Below are positions 18,006-26,792 of a stretch of DNA of 38,836 bases, in pieces. The translations under genes were made by a program, and so were the position numbers. How positions within the stretch are numbered: the first letter of the stretch is position 1; every line of letters starts with the position of its first letter. The DNA comes from Bathymodiolus brooksi methanotrophic gill symbiont (GTDB lineage Bacteria; Pseudomonadota; Gammaproteobacteria; Methylococcales; Methylomonadaceae), in contig JAJJBE010000096.1 in the NCBI GenBank assembly GCA_020996635.1, forward strand, positions 1 through 38,836. Direction: 5' to 3'. Below the pieces are notes generated by a model that did not search any database, had not been told where the DNA came from, and saw only the letters and a list, made by a program, of their open reading frames with translations.

Positions 18006-18575
18006 ATGGCAAGGCGTAGTGAGCATAGTCGTAATGAAATTAAGACGATGGTATTAGAGGCTGCTGAAAATATTGTACGTGAGCAAGGCTTTAGTGCATT
18101 AAAAATTAGGCAAATTTCAGCCGATATGGGGTATACCGTTGCCAGTGTATACATGGTTTTTGAAAATATGGATGATCTTAATACACAAATTAAAACGCGT
18201 ACCACAGAAAAGATATTGCAGGATATTACATCTGAAAAAGAGTGTTTAGCCATTGCGATAGCTTATTTTGAGTTTGTATTGAAGGAGCGTGGATTATGCC
18301 GCATGTTATTGCAGCATCAAACATTGAGAAATTTACCATCAGAAAAAGCCTATGATAGAGCACAAGCAGAATTGCAAATGTGTTTTTGTGATTCATTAAA
18401 CGTTATAAATTCAGGCTATACCGAGCTTGAAATAGATAAGGCATCAAAGGTATTGATGAGTGCTGTTCAAGGGGCGTGTCTACCTCTATTAATGCAAAAC
18501 TCAGTAGACCAAACCAGTATTAAAAATAATATCGAATTACTATTAACTTGTTTTTTGCGGGGCTGGCGGAAGTAG
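18006..18575 (+). CDS. TetR/AcrR family transcriptional regulator
   Basis: A 189-residue one-component repressor of the TetR type. The N-terminal DNA-binding domain (residues about 10-56) reads EIKTMVLEAAENIVREQGF, then ALKIRQISADMGYTVASVYMVF with the typical helix-turn-helix and YxxF end. The C-terminal ligand domain resembles the WHG/TetR_C_33-like group, and its ligand is unknown. The ribosome site GGAAG precedes the ATG. It begins 39 bases past the inverted-repeat element, which could therefore hold its promoter or operator. The stop is TAG TAG. The last 33 bases overlap the 3' end of lplT on the other strand. Confidence 0.88.
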   Translation: MARRSEHSRNEIKTMVLEAAENIVREQGFSALKIRQISADMGYTVASVYMVFENMDDLNTQIKTRTTEKILQDITSEKECLAIAIAYFEFVLKERGLCRMLLQHQTLRNLPSEKAYDRAQAELQMCFCDSLNVINSGYTELEIDKASKVLMSAVQGACLPLLMQNSVDQTSIKNNIELLLTCFLRGWRK

Positions 18576-19709
18576 TAGTGAAATAACGAAAGTACAAATA
18601 AAAATAAAAACGCCTAGGCTAAGCATGGTGGTAACAGGGCTTATATCAATTGAGCTCGCATAGGTATAGCAGCCTACGCCGATTAACATGGCAACATTTT
18701 GGAAAAAGTTTTGCAGAGCAACAGCGGAACCACTACCAATACTTTTATAGCCAATTTCTTGCAAAGCAGCATTAATGGGTACGATAAACATGCCGCCAGC
18801 GCAGCCTATTGCTAAAAGCATGGAACGAGCCTCCCATAAGGTATCCGTAAAGCTTAATAAGGCAATAAAAATGCTCATTAGTAAAGCAGGGATACGTACA
18901 CGACGAATATTTTCTAAAGAAATTAAACGCGGTACAAGGGCGGATCCAATAATGATTCCAATAGCTAAAAAGAGTGTTAATTCAGCGATTTCACTGGCAT
19001 TTTTACTAAATAAGATGAGTGGTGCCCAAGCAATTAAAATAACCCGTAAAGTGGCGGCTGCAAGCCAAAATAAAGAACCACCTAAAACAGCAAAGCGAGC
19101 GCGAGGGCTGGATAAAAAATCACATAAGTGTTGATAGAAATGTCTAATGCTTCCAGAGTGGGTTTCTTTGTTGGATTTATTTTTTGGTAGTAATAGGCTG
19201 ATTAATGCAGAAATGATAAATAAAACAATGATACTGCTGAGTGCTAAAGAAATAGAATAGTCTGCAATTTGAGCACCAATGACCATGCCGAGAAGAATGG
19301 CTAAAATGGTTGAACCTTCAATTAAACTATTTGCTTTAACAAGTTGTTGTTGGTCAACTAGCTCGGGTAAAATCCCATATTTTGCTGGGCTATATAAAGC
19401 AGCTCCTGCTCCTACTAATGCATAAGCAAGCAAAGGCTCGATATTAAGTAATAAAAGGATGGCTCCCATCGCTTTAATTAAGTTGGCAAACAATAAAATT
19501 TTTGATTTTGCATAATAGTCTGCAAAAGCACCGACCCAAGGTGCAAAAATAATAAAGGAAATTAAAAACATGCTTTGTAGTGCAGGGATATACCAAGGGG
19601 CAAGTTCATTTGATTGCATAACAATAGCAATGACGGTAAATAAAATCGCATTATCAGCAAAGGCAGAAAGAAATTGGGCGAGCAATAATGAGGTGAGTCT
19701 TTTATTCAT
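18543..19709 (-). CDS. lplT: Lysophospholipid transporter LplT-like MFS protein
   Basis: LplT flips lysophospholipids across the inner membrane for re-acylation by Aas. The 388-residue protein is a 12-helix major facilitator with the LplT-type opening LLAQFLSAFADNAILFTVIAI and the loop GAFADYYAKSK after helix 2. Later helices include LFLAIGIIIGSALVPRLISL and LLAIGCAGGMFIVPINAAL, close to LplT wording. No acyltransferase gene (aas) is adjacent, so it may act with an unlinked one or carry another lipid. Its 3' end overlaps tetR by 33 bases, converging. Confidence 0.85.
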   Translation of the reverse strand: MNKRLTSLLLAQFLSAFADNAILFTVIAIVMQSNELAPWYIPALQSMFLISFIIFAPWVGAFADYYAKSKILLFANLIKAMGAILLLLNIEPLLAYALVGAGAALYSPAKYGILPELVDQQQLVKANSLIEGSTILAILLGMVIGAQIADYSISLALSSIIVLFIISALISLLLPKNKSNKETHSGSIRHFYQHLCDFLSSPRARFAVLGGSLFWLAAATLRVILIAWAPLILFSKNASEIAELTLFLAIGIIIGSALVPRLISLENIRRVRIPALLMSIFIALLSFTDTLWEARSMLLAIGCAGGMFIVPINAALQEIGYKSIGSGSAVALQNFFQNVAMLIGVGCYTYASSIDISPVTTMLSLGVFIFICTFVISLLLPPAPQKTS

Positions 19710-19766
19710 AGTCAGTCTTGTTTTTTATTTCTTTAAGAAAAATAAAAGTATAACGTGAATTAATTA

Positions 19767-20492
19767 ATGAGTATGCAAGATAATTACATAATACGGCGTA
19801 GTCAGCGAGCAAAACGAGCGCGAATTATTGTTACAGCAGAGACTGTGGAGTTAGTCGCGCCGGTTAAAATGCCGATTAAGTTATTGCAACAATTTGCGAA
19901 TAGTAAAAGTGACTGGATAGTAGCGACACAAAAAAAGATTCAGCAAAAAAAGAACAGTACAGTGCGTTTATCTCCCGAGCTATATCAAGAAGAGAGTCTG
20001 CTTATGTTTTCGGGGCAGCAATACCCACTATATTTACAATTTACTACTTGTTCGCGGTTAAGTTTTAACTTTGATAACGCTTTTACCGCTACGCTTCCAG
20101 AGCAATTAAAATTAGGCTGCCAACAAGAACGTAGTGATTTAATACGCTCGACATATAAAGACTGGTTATGGCAGCAATGCTTAGATAAAGTAGAAATTGT
20201 TTCTGAAAAATACGGGAAACTATATCAACTAAACCCTAGATCAATCCGAATAAGAGAGCAAAAAAGTCGCTGGGGAAGTTGTGGAATTCATGATGATATT
20301 TATATGAATTGGCTTTTAATATTAGCACCAGAGGCAGTATTGGAATATGTCGTGATACATGAAATATGTCATATAAAACATCGAAATCATTCAAGGAATT
20401 TTTGGAGTTTAGTGGCTCAGCACTGCCCTCAATATAAAAGCCATCGATCATGGCTGAGAACGCACGGTGCCAGCCTTATGCTAGGTGTATAA
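19767..20492 (+). CDS. YgjP-like metallopeptidase-domain protein (DUF45)
   Basis: A 241-residue member of the YgjP/WLM-type DUF45 family, with a zinc-peptidase fold of uncertain substrate; YgjP itself has been described as a UTP pyrophosphatase. The metal site is HEICHIKHRNHSRNFW (HExxH plus a downstream His), preceded by the family motif KSRWGSCGIHDDIYMNWLLILAP. The N-terminal RRSQRAKRARIIV matches the usual strand. The ATG at 19767 has no clear ribosome site, and a second ATG lies two codons on. It is divergent from lplT with a 57-base gap. Confidence 0.87.
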   Translation: MSMQDNYIIRRSQRAKRARIIVTAETVELVAPVKMPIKLLQQFANSKSDWIVATQKKIQQKKNSTVRLSPELYQEESLLMFSGQQYPLYLQFTTCSRLSFNFDNAFTATLPEQLKLGCQQERSDLIRSTYKDWLWQQCLDKVEIVSEKYGKLYQLNPRSIRIREQKSRWGSCGIHDDIYMNWLLILAPEAVLEYVVIHEICHIKHRNHSRNFWSLVAQHCPQYKSHRSWLRTHGASLMLGV

Positions 20493-20524
20493 AGGGTGAT
20501 TTATCGAGTTTATGTCTAGTAATT

Positions 20525-20552
20525 TTGGAGTAGGCTCTAAATCAGATATAAT
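20525..20552 (+). promoter_or_regulatory. Sigma-70 type promoter before gnnA
   Basis: TTGGAG (20525-20530) and a perfect TATAAT (20547-20552) are 16 bases apart. It would drive gnnA and probably the genes to fhcC, since later gaps are short. Confidence 0.55.
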
Positions 20553-20582
20553 ACGAGAATTTTTAATTTTACAAGAAATGAT

Positions 20583-21515
20583 ATGTCTAAACTTAAATGT
20601 ACTGTAATCGGAACGGGTTACTTAGGTAAGTTCCATGCTGAAAAATATGCTTCTCTGCCAAATTGTGAGTTGGTTGCTGTGGTTGATATTAATGAACAAG
20701 CTGCAAAAGATGTTGCAGATAAGCATGGTGCTGAAGCACTAACAGATTATCAGTCTTTATTGGGTAATGTGGATGCAGTTAGTATTGTTGTTCCTACAAC
20801 TTTGCATCATCAAGTATCTAAAGACTTCTTAAATGCAGGGGCACATGTACTGGTAGAAAAACCTATTACAGTAACCGTTGCCGAGGCTGATGAGTTAATA
20901 GTCATTGCAAAAGAGAAAAATCTTATTTTACAAGTAGGTCATTTGGAAAGGTTTAACCCGGCAGTTATGGGTTTAGGTGAAATGGACGATAAGCCTGTAT
21001 TTATTGAATCACACCGTTTGTCACCGTTTAACCCGCGAGCTAATGATGTGAGCGTAGTATTAGATTTAATGATTCATGATATTGATATTATTTTAGCCAT
21101 TGTTGATTCTGAAGTAGATCGTATGGAAGCCAGTGGTACTTCTGTATTAACAAAAGGAACAGACATTGCTAATGCAAGGTTAACCTTTAAAAATGGCTGT
21201 GTTGCTAACGTAACAGCGAGTCGTATTAGTATGAAAATGGAACGTAAAATGCGTATGTTTCGTCCTAACTCATATATCTCAGTTGATTTTCAAGAGCGCG
21301 TATTAACCAAGCACTTTACTGGTGATAAAGAAATGTTCCCAGGCGTACCTTCTATTGAAACTGAGAAATCAGTGTTTGAGAATGGTGATGCCTTATTAGA
21401 AGAAATAAAGCAATTTGTTGCCTGTATAGAAACTGGAGATGCACCATTAGTTAATGGAGAAGCCGGAAGACGCGCATTAGCAACTGCAATTGAAATCACT
21501 AAGTTGCTTCAGTAA
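20583..21515 (+). CDS. gnnA: Gfo/Idh/MocA oxidoreductase, probable UDP-GlcNAc 3-dehydrogenase
   Basis: NAD-dependent sugar oxidoreductase of 310 residues. The Rossmann loop is VIGTGYLGKFHAEKYASL at about 8-25, and the catalytic lysine is Lys93 in VLVEKPITV, followed by GHLERFNPA and MIHDIDI. In Acidithiobacillus GnnA oxidises the 3-hydroxyl of UDP-GlcNAc and GnnB then aminates it, giving UDP-GlcNAc3N for lipid A with amide-linked chains. The immediate partnership with a DegT aminotransferase points to that pair here. Other Gfo/Idh plus DegT pairs make O-antigen amino sugars (WlbA/WlbC type), so the name is inference. A promoter and hydrophobic-sugar context lie directly upstream and downstream; no lpx gene is adjacent. 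Confidence 0.72.
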   Translation: MSKLKCTVIGTGYLGKFHAEKYASLPNCELVAVVDINEQAAKDVADKHGAEALTDYQSLLGNVDAVSIVVPTTLHHQVSKDFLNAGAHVLVEKPITVTVAEADELIVIAKEKNLILQVGHLERFNPAVMGLGEMDDKPVFIESHRLSPFNPRANDVSVVLDLMIHDIDIILAIVDSEVDRMEASGTSVLTKGTDIANARLTFKNGCVANVTASRISMKMERKMRMFRPNSYISVDFQERVLTKHFTGDKEMFPGVPSIETEKSVFENGDALLEEIKQFVACIETGDAPLVNGEAGRRALATAIEITKLLQ

Positions 21516-21574
21516 TTGAAAGTTTTATAGAATATCTCTTACTTATTATAAATATATAAAAAGGAAGTCACCGT

Positions 21575-22672
21575 ATGATCCCAATGGTCAACCTGAAAGC
21601 ACAATACGCAGAAATTAAAGATGAAGTTGAAGCGGGTTTAGCAACAACAATTGAAAATTGTTCTTTTATTCTTGGACCGAATGTTCAAGGCTTTGAAAAA
21701 GAGGCAGCAGAATATTTAGGTGTTAAACATGCAATCGGTGTAGCTTCAGGAACAGATGCTTTACATTTGGCTTTAATCGCTGAAGGAATTAAAGCGGGTG
21801 ATGAAGTCATTACCAGTGCATTTACTTTTATCGCGACGGCTGAAGCAATTAAATATGTAGGTGCAATACCAGTTTTTGTTGATGTAGATCCTAAAACATT
21901 CAACATTACTGCTGCAACGATAGAAGCGGCGATTACTGATAAAACAACAGCGGTCATGCCAGTACATTTATTTGGTTTGCCAGTTGATATGCCAGCGATT
22001 CAAGCGGTATGTGCTAAACATGATTTAAAAATCATTGAAGATTGCGCACAATCGTTTGGGGCATCTATTGATGATAAGCAAACAGGAAGCATGGGAAATG
22101 CAAGTGGATATAGTTTTTTTCCTAGTAAAAATTTAGGTGCTTTTGGAGATGGCGGTTTAGTCGTTACAAATTCTGATGAAACAGCTGATAAATTAAAGCA
22201 ACTACGTAATCATGGATCTAACGTTCGTTATTATCATGATGTTATTGGCTTTAATAGTCGCTTAGATGATATGCAAGCAGTCGTTTTACGTGCAAAATTA
22301 AAACGTATTGATCGTTATAATGATAGCCGTCGTCATGCCGCGCATTTATATTCAGAATTAATGGCTGATTTACCAGTAGAAACGCCTTATGAGGATGGAG
22401 TTGGTGTACACGTTTATCATCAATACACATTATTATCAGATCGTCGTGATGACATCTTAAAAGCATTGCAAGATAAAGGCGTGGGTTGTGCGGTTTATTA
22501 CCCTGTTCCATTGCATCAACAAAATGTCTTTAAAGAAGATTGCGCAGGGCAAGTTTTACCTGAAACGGAAGCAATTGCAGCTCGTTGTATCTCATTACCA
22601 ATCTGTTCAGAACTAAGTGACGACACGGTAAGAGAAATTGTTGCTATTATTCGTAATGTTTTTGAAGATTAA
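21575..22672 (+). CDS. gnnB: DegT/DnrJ/EryC1 family sugar aminotransferase, probable GnnB
   Basis: PLP-dependent aminotransferase of 365 residues that aminates a keto-sugar nucleotide. The family layout is clear: MIPMVNLKAQYAEIKDE, GVASGTDALHLAL, DEVITSAFTFIATAEAI, VHLFGLPVDM, IIEDCAQSFGA, and the PLP lysine Lys185 in GYSFFPSKNLGAFGDGG. A strong ribosome site (AAGGAAG) precedes the ATG. It follows gnnA by 59 bases and the two are read as a pair making a 3-amino sugar, likely UDP-GlcNAc3N. The exact substrate is inferred from the neighbour. Confidence 0.78.
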   Translation: MIPMVNLKAQYAEIKDEVEAGLATTIENCSFILGPNVQGFEKEAAEYLGVKHAIGVASGTDALHLALIAEGIKAGDEVITSAFTFIATAEAIKYVGAIPVFVDVDPKTFNITAATIEAAITDKTTAVMPVHLFGLPVDMPAIQAVCAKHDLKIIEDCAQSFGASIDDKQTGSMGNASGYSFFPSKNLGAFGDGGLVVTNSDETADKLKQLRNHGSNVRYYHDVIGFNSRLDDMQAVVLRAKLKRIDRYNDSRRHAAHLYSELMADLPVETPYEDGVGVHVYHQYTLLSDRRDDILKALQDKGVGCAVYYPVPLHQQNVFKEDCAGQVLPETEAIAARCISLPICSELSDDTVREIVAIIRNVFED

Positions 22673-22699
22673 ATAAAAGTAGAACTGGAAAACTATTAA

Positions 22700-23440
22700 A
22701 TGGACCAAACTCCTATTTATGCATTAGATTTTGATGGTGTTATTTGTGATAGCGCCATTGAAACAGCCATTACTGGCTGGAAAGTAGCAACACAATTATG
22801 GTCAGATATGGCTGGAACTGTGCCAACTGAACAGCATATTGACCAGTTCCGTCAGTTGCGTCCTTTATTAGAAACAGGCTATGAGTCTATTTTATTTATG
22901 CGCTTGTTACAACAAGGCGAGTCTGTAGAAAGCATTAAGGTTAATATCTTCAGTTTTTTAAAAGAGCTAGAAGGCGATACAGAGGCATTGAAAACCTTAT
23001 TTGGCCAAACTCGTGACCAATGGATAAAGAGAGCACGAGCTGAATGGGTGCAAATGAATCCTTTATTTGCCGGTGTTGCAGATAAATTACAAGTATTAAA
23101 TGGCTCCCCTTGGTACATTATTACTACCAAACAAGAGCGTTTTGTTGAAGAAGTTTTAAAGGTTAATCAAGTTGAATTGCCTTCTGAAAATATTTTTGGA
23201 CTGGATGCAAAGCTAAGTAAAGAAGAGGTTTTGTTAATGCTGCAAGAAAAGCATGGTGATACTCCGCTATGCTTTGTTGAAGATAGATTACCCACCCTAA
23301 TTAATGTGCAAAATAATAATAAGTTAACGAAGGTTAAATTGCAGTTGGCTGATTGGGGATATAACACCGACCAAGATAAAGTTTTAGCTAAAAATAAAGG
23401 GATTTCATTAGTTTCATTACCAGAATTTTTACATAATTAA
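22700..23440 (+). CDS. HAD-superfamily hydrolase
   Basis: A 246-residue haloacid dehalogenase-type protein, probably a phosphatase. Motif I is LDFDGVICDS at about residues 9-18 (nucleophile Asp, acid Asp), motif II is the Thr of IITTKQ, motif III is a Lys near AKLSKEE, and motif IV is VEDRLPTL. The cap between residues about 20 and 120 is helical. The substrate is unknown. It sits 27 bases after gnnB and 16 before the pterin dehydratase, so it could serve either sugar or pterin metabolism; the sequence does not decide. Confidence 0.8.
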   Translation: MDQTPIYALDFDGVICDSAIETAITGWKVATQLWSDMAGTVPTEQHIDQFRQLRPLLETGYESILFMRLLQQGESVESIKVNIFSFLKELEGDTEALKTLFGQTRDQWIKRARAEWVQMNPLFAGVADKLQVLNGSPWYIITTKQERFVEEVLKVNQVELPSENIFGLDAKLSKEEVLLMLQEKHGDTPLCFVEDRLPTLINVQNNNKLTKVKLQLADWGYNTDQDKVLAKNKGISLVSLPEFLHN

Positions 23441-23456
23441 CCAAGAAGGTAGCAAC

Positions 23457-23828
23457 ATGAGTAATGCTTATACTGATAGTGAAGTAAATCAACGTTTAGC
23501 TGATGAGTTACCACATTGGACTTATGAAAAAGGCTGGATTCGTCGCAAGATAAAAACCAGTAGTTGGAAGTCGACATTGATGGTAGTTAACACCGTGGGG
23601 CATCTTGCAGAGGCCGCATGGCATCACCCTGATATGACTATTTCATATGCTTTTGTTATCGTTAAATTAGTAACGCACTCAGCAAAAGGCATTACTGACA
23701 AAGATTTTGAGTTGGCCAAAAAAATTGAAGAAGTAGTTATGTGGGATGCCGCAGAGACATCAAAAGGTGTTTTTGAAGGTACACCAGAAGATCCACGATT
23801 TAAATATATTAAGAGGGAAAGCAAGTGA
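23457..23828 (+). CDS. Pterin-4a-carbinolamine dehydratase family protein
   Basis: A 123-residue member of the PCD/DCoH/PhhB family, which dehydrates 4a-hydroxy-tetrahydropterin. The family signature is intact: EAAWHHPDMTISY, a spaced His in VTHSAKG, and an Asp in ITDKD. No phenylalanine hydroxylase gene is nearby. The gene abuts fhcB (GTGA overlap), so a role with tetrahydromethanopterin rather than tetrahydrobiopterin is likely; PCD homologues are known in methylotroph methanopterin gene islands. A ribosome site (AGAAGGT) precedes the ATG. The specific reaction here is inferred. Confidence 0.85.
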   Translation: MSNAYTDSEVNQRLADELPHWTYEKGWIRRKIKTSSWKSTLMVVNTVGHLAEAAWHHPDMTISYAFVIVKLVTHSAKGITDKDFELAKKIEEVVMWDAAETSKGVFEGTPEDPRFKYIKRESK

Positions 23829-25084
23829 CCGAAATAACGGAAGTACCCAGTCCTTTTTGTGGAATAGGTGCAGATGATTTAAGCGTTCAGGTTGATGGTA
23901 ACTCTGTAAAAGTTACGGCGAATGGTTGTACTGTAAATACGCCAGCATTTGAGCAGTCGATTACCGACACCAGCGCAAGAGTCAATGGCGAAGAAGTTAG
24001 TTTAGGCCTTGCTATTGCTAAAGCAGCTGATTTATTACGTGCTAGCAATCAGCCGATTATGGGTGGATGTGCGTCCGATGTGAACGGTATGCGTGGTGTA
24101 ATGGCGGTTGCTGATAAAGCAGGTGCTGTTGTCGATAATATGAATTTTACGGGCGCACGACGTAATTTCTTAGCATTACAAGATACCGGTTGGATGAATA
24201 CAACTTTAGCGGAAATTAAAAACCGCTGTGATTATTTGTTAGTTGTCGGGGTTGACTTAGAAGGCTTTTCACCACGATTCTTTGAGCGCTATTTATGGAA
24301 CAAAGAATCGATGTTCCTAGATGATACAAGTAATAGGGAAATCGTCTATTTAGGTAAAGCACCTTCTGGTAATGCTTCTACTTCTCCGGCAGGCGTTAGT
24401 GCAAAAGTTTTAGAGTGTGCTGACGCAAATTTACCTGAAGTAATGGCTGTGTTACGCGCACTTGTTAAAAATAAAAAGATTGTTGCTGAATCAGTTTGTG
24501 GAATTGCAGTTAGTGAATTACAAACCATTGCAGAACAATTAAAAGCGACTAAATATAGTGTTGTTACTTGGGCAGCTGGTGCTCTTAATTTTGACCAAGC
24601 AGAGTTAACCGTGCAGATGTTATCGGAAATGGTAAAAGATTTAAACACTGTGGATACGCGTAGTTCTGGCTTTCCTTTAGGGGGAAAAGAGGGCGATCAA
24701 ACCGCGAACCAAGTCTGTGGTTGGATATCTGCTTATCCAGCAAGAGCTAAGTTTTCAGCAGGCTACCCAGAGTATGATCCTTTCTTATTTGATAGTGCAG
24801 TCATGCTAGAGAATGGTGAAGCAGATGCTTTATGTTGGGTACAAGCCTTTAATATCGCTTCCGTGCCACCTAAAACAGATGTACCAACGATTGTTGTTGC
24901 GCGCTCAGGAATGGTTTTTGATAAAGAGCCTGATGTCTTTATACCGGTAGGAACGCCTGGGATCGATCATGCGGGTCATGCTTATCGTTTAGATAGTGTT
25001 GTGGCGATTCGTCTTAAAAAATTACGTCATTCAGGGCTGCCAAGTACGGCAGAGGTACTGAATGCAATTGAACAAGCGCTGTAG
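23825..25084 (+). CDS. fhcB: Formyltransferase/hydrolase complex subunit B (FhcB)
   Basis: FhcB is the subunit of the bacterial formyltransferase/hydrolase complex related to archaeal formylmethanofuran dehydrogenase subunit B. The complex hydrolyses formyl groups from the tetrahydromethanopterin pathway to formate. In 419 residues the molybdopterin-oxidoreductase fold is recognisable (CDYLLVVGVDLEGFSP, TRSSGFPLGGKEGDQTANQV, PGIDHAGHAYRLDSVV). The N-terminus reads PFCGIGADDL, so the iron-sulphur CxxCxxxC cysteines of the archaeal enzyme are missing, which is expected for the bacterial non-redox version. The start is GTG at 23825, overlapping the upstream stop (GTGA). The stop is TAG. Confidence 0.93.
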   Translation: MTEITEVPSPFCGIGADDLSVQVDGNSVKVTANGCTVNTPAFEQSITDTSARVNGEEVSLGLAIAKAADLLRASNQPIMGGCASDVNGMRGVMAVADKAGAVVDNMNFTGARRNFLALQDTGWMNTTLAEIKNRCDYLLVVGVDLEGFSPRFFERYLWNKESMFLDDTSNREIVYLGKAPSGNASTSPAGVSAKVLECADANLPEVMAVLRALVKNKKIVAESVCGIAVSELQTIAEQLKATKYSVVTWAAGALNFDQAELTVQMLSEMVKDLNTVDTRSSGFPLGGKEGDQTANQVCGWISAYPARAKFSAGYPEYDPFLFDSAVMLENGEADALCWVQAFNIASVPPKTDVPTIVVARSGMVFDKEPDVFIPVGTPGIDHAGHAYRLDSVVAIRLKKLRHSGLPSTAEVLNAIEQAL

Positions 25085-25093
25085 GGAATATTC

Positions 25094-26758
25094 ATGTTAA
25101 TAAAACTAACGGGCGGAACGGTTTATGATCCTGCCAGTGGTATCGATGGTCAGGTTAAAACTCTTTTTGTTTTAGATGGTAAATTTATTAATCAGCCGCC
25201 AGCTGAGATGCCTATCGACAAAGAGTACGATTTAAAAGGTAAAGTGGTTATGGCGGGTGCTATTGATATGCATACGCATATTGGTGGTGGTAAAGGTAAT
25301 ATTGCCCGTATGCTGATACCTGAAGACCATCGTAAAGACCCTGTTTATCGCTCAGATATTACGCGATCAGGCTGTGGTCATGCAATGCCTAGTTCATTTA
25401 CAGCAGGCTATCGATACGCTGAGATGGGGTATACAGCGGGTTTTGAGCCCGCTATTTTGCCAGTTAATGCACGTCAAGCGCACATGGAAATGGCAGATAT
25501 TCCCATCTTAGATAAAGGTGGTTATGTGATGTTAGGTAGTGATGATTATTTACTACGTATGCTAACGGCTAAAAAAGACCAAAAAGCAATCAATGACTAT
25601 GTTGCATGGACAATGAATGCAGCAAAAGCAATTGGCGTAAAAGTGGTTAACCCAGGTGGGATTAATGCTTTTAAATTTAATCAGCGTCAGCTAGACCTAG
25701 ATGAAAAAAATGCACATTACAATGTAACACCGCGTGAGATATTACAAGTTCTTGCAACGGCAGTTAAAGAGATTGGTGTTAAACATCCATTGCACGTACA
25801 TGGTTGTAACCTTGGTGTACCGGGTAATGTAGAAACAACCATTGATACCATGCAAGGTATTGGTGGCTTACCCATGCATTTAACGCATATTCAATTTCAT
25901 AGTTATGGTACGGAAGGGGATTTTAAATTTTCTTCAGGTGGAGCGGCAATTGCTGAAGCCATCAATAAAAATAAAAATATTACTGCAGATGTAGGTCAGA
26001 TTTTATTTGGCCAAACCATTACGGCATCGGGTGATAATATGCGTCAGCATGCAAACCATGGCTTTGCAAACCCTAATAAATGGGTCTGTATGGATATTGA
26101 GTGTGATGCAGGTTGTGGTGTTGTGCCATTTAAGTATCGTGATCAAAACTTTGTTAATGCGCTGCAATGGGCGATTGGCTTAGAGATTTTCTTATTGGTA
26201 GATGATCCTTGGTGTGTATTCTTAACGACGGATCATCCAAATGGTGCGCCTTTTACCACTTACCCGCATTTAATTCGTTTATTAATGGATAAGAGTTTTC
26301 GTAACGATATGTTAGCGACTATACATCCAGAAGCGCAAAAAATGACTACATTAGCCTCGATTGACCGCGAGTATTCATTACAAGAAATTGCGATTTTAAC
26401 ACGAGCAGGTGCGGCTAAATTAATTGGTTTAGATGATCGAGGTAGTTTAGGTGAAGGTGCATGGGCAGATATTACGGTTTACACCGAAAATACTGATCGG
26501 GAAAAAATGTTTGAAAAACCTGATTATGTCTTTAAAGACGGTGAATTAGTGGTTGTTGATGGAAAGGTCGTACATACAACATGGGGTACAACTCATATTG
26601 TTACACCTGAGTGGGATAACTCGGTAGAAAAAAGTTTGGAAAAATACTTTGATCGTTTTATGACCATGAAATTGGGTAATTTCAAAATGAGCAATGATGA
26701 AATTACTGAAGATGGCCGAGGCAGTTTAACGGCGCATTCATTAAATAGCATTTCATAG
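25094..26758 (+). CDS. fhcA: Formyltransferase/hydrolase complex subunit A (FhcA)
   Basis: FhcA is the amidohydrolase-fold subunit that hydrolyses the formylated methanofuran-type carrier to formate. The 554-residue length is typical. Metal and active-site regions are visible: AIDMHTHIGGGKGN, LHVHGCNLGVPGN, LTHIQFHSYG and FLTTDHPNGAPF. The N-terminal KLTGGTVYDPASG and the end AGAAKLIGLDDRGSLGEGAWADI fit the urease/dihydroorotase-like shell. It follows fhcB by 9 bases in the usual B-A-D-C order. The stop is TAG. Confidence 0.96.
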   Translation: MLIKLTGGTVYDPASGIDGQVKTLFVLDGKFINQPPAEMPIDKEYDLKGKVVMAGAIDMHTHIGGGKGNIARMLIPEDHRKDPVYRSDITRSGCGHAMPSSFTAGYRYAEMGYTAGFEPAILPVNARQAHMEMADIPILDKGGYVMLGSDDYLLRMLTAKKDQKAINDYVAWTMNAAKAIGVKVVNPGGINAFKFNQRQLDLDEKNAHYNVTPREILQVLATAVKEIGVKHPLHVHGCNLGVPGNVETTIDTMQGIGGLPMHLTHIQFHSYGTEGDFKFSSGGAAIAEAINKNKNITADVGQILFGQTITASGDNMRQHANHGFANPNKWVCMDIECDAGCGVVPFKYRDQNFVNALQWAIGLEIFLLVDDPWCVFLTTDHPNGAPFTTYPHLIRLLMDKSFRNDMLATIHPEAQKMTTLASIDREYSLQEIAILTRAGAAKLIGLDDRGSLGEGAWADITVYTENTDREKMFEKPDYVFKDGELVVVDGKVVHTTWGTTHIVTPEWDNSVEKSLEKYFDRFMTMKLGNFKMSNDEITEDGRGSLTAHSLNSIS

Positions 26759-26792
26759 TGTTTACATTATTACTAAAGTGAGTTCATAGATT

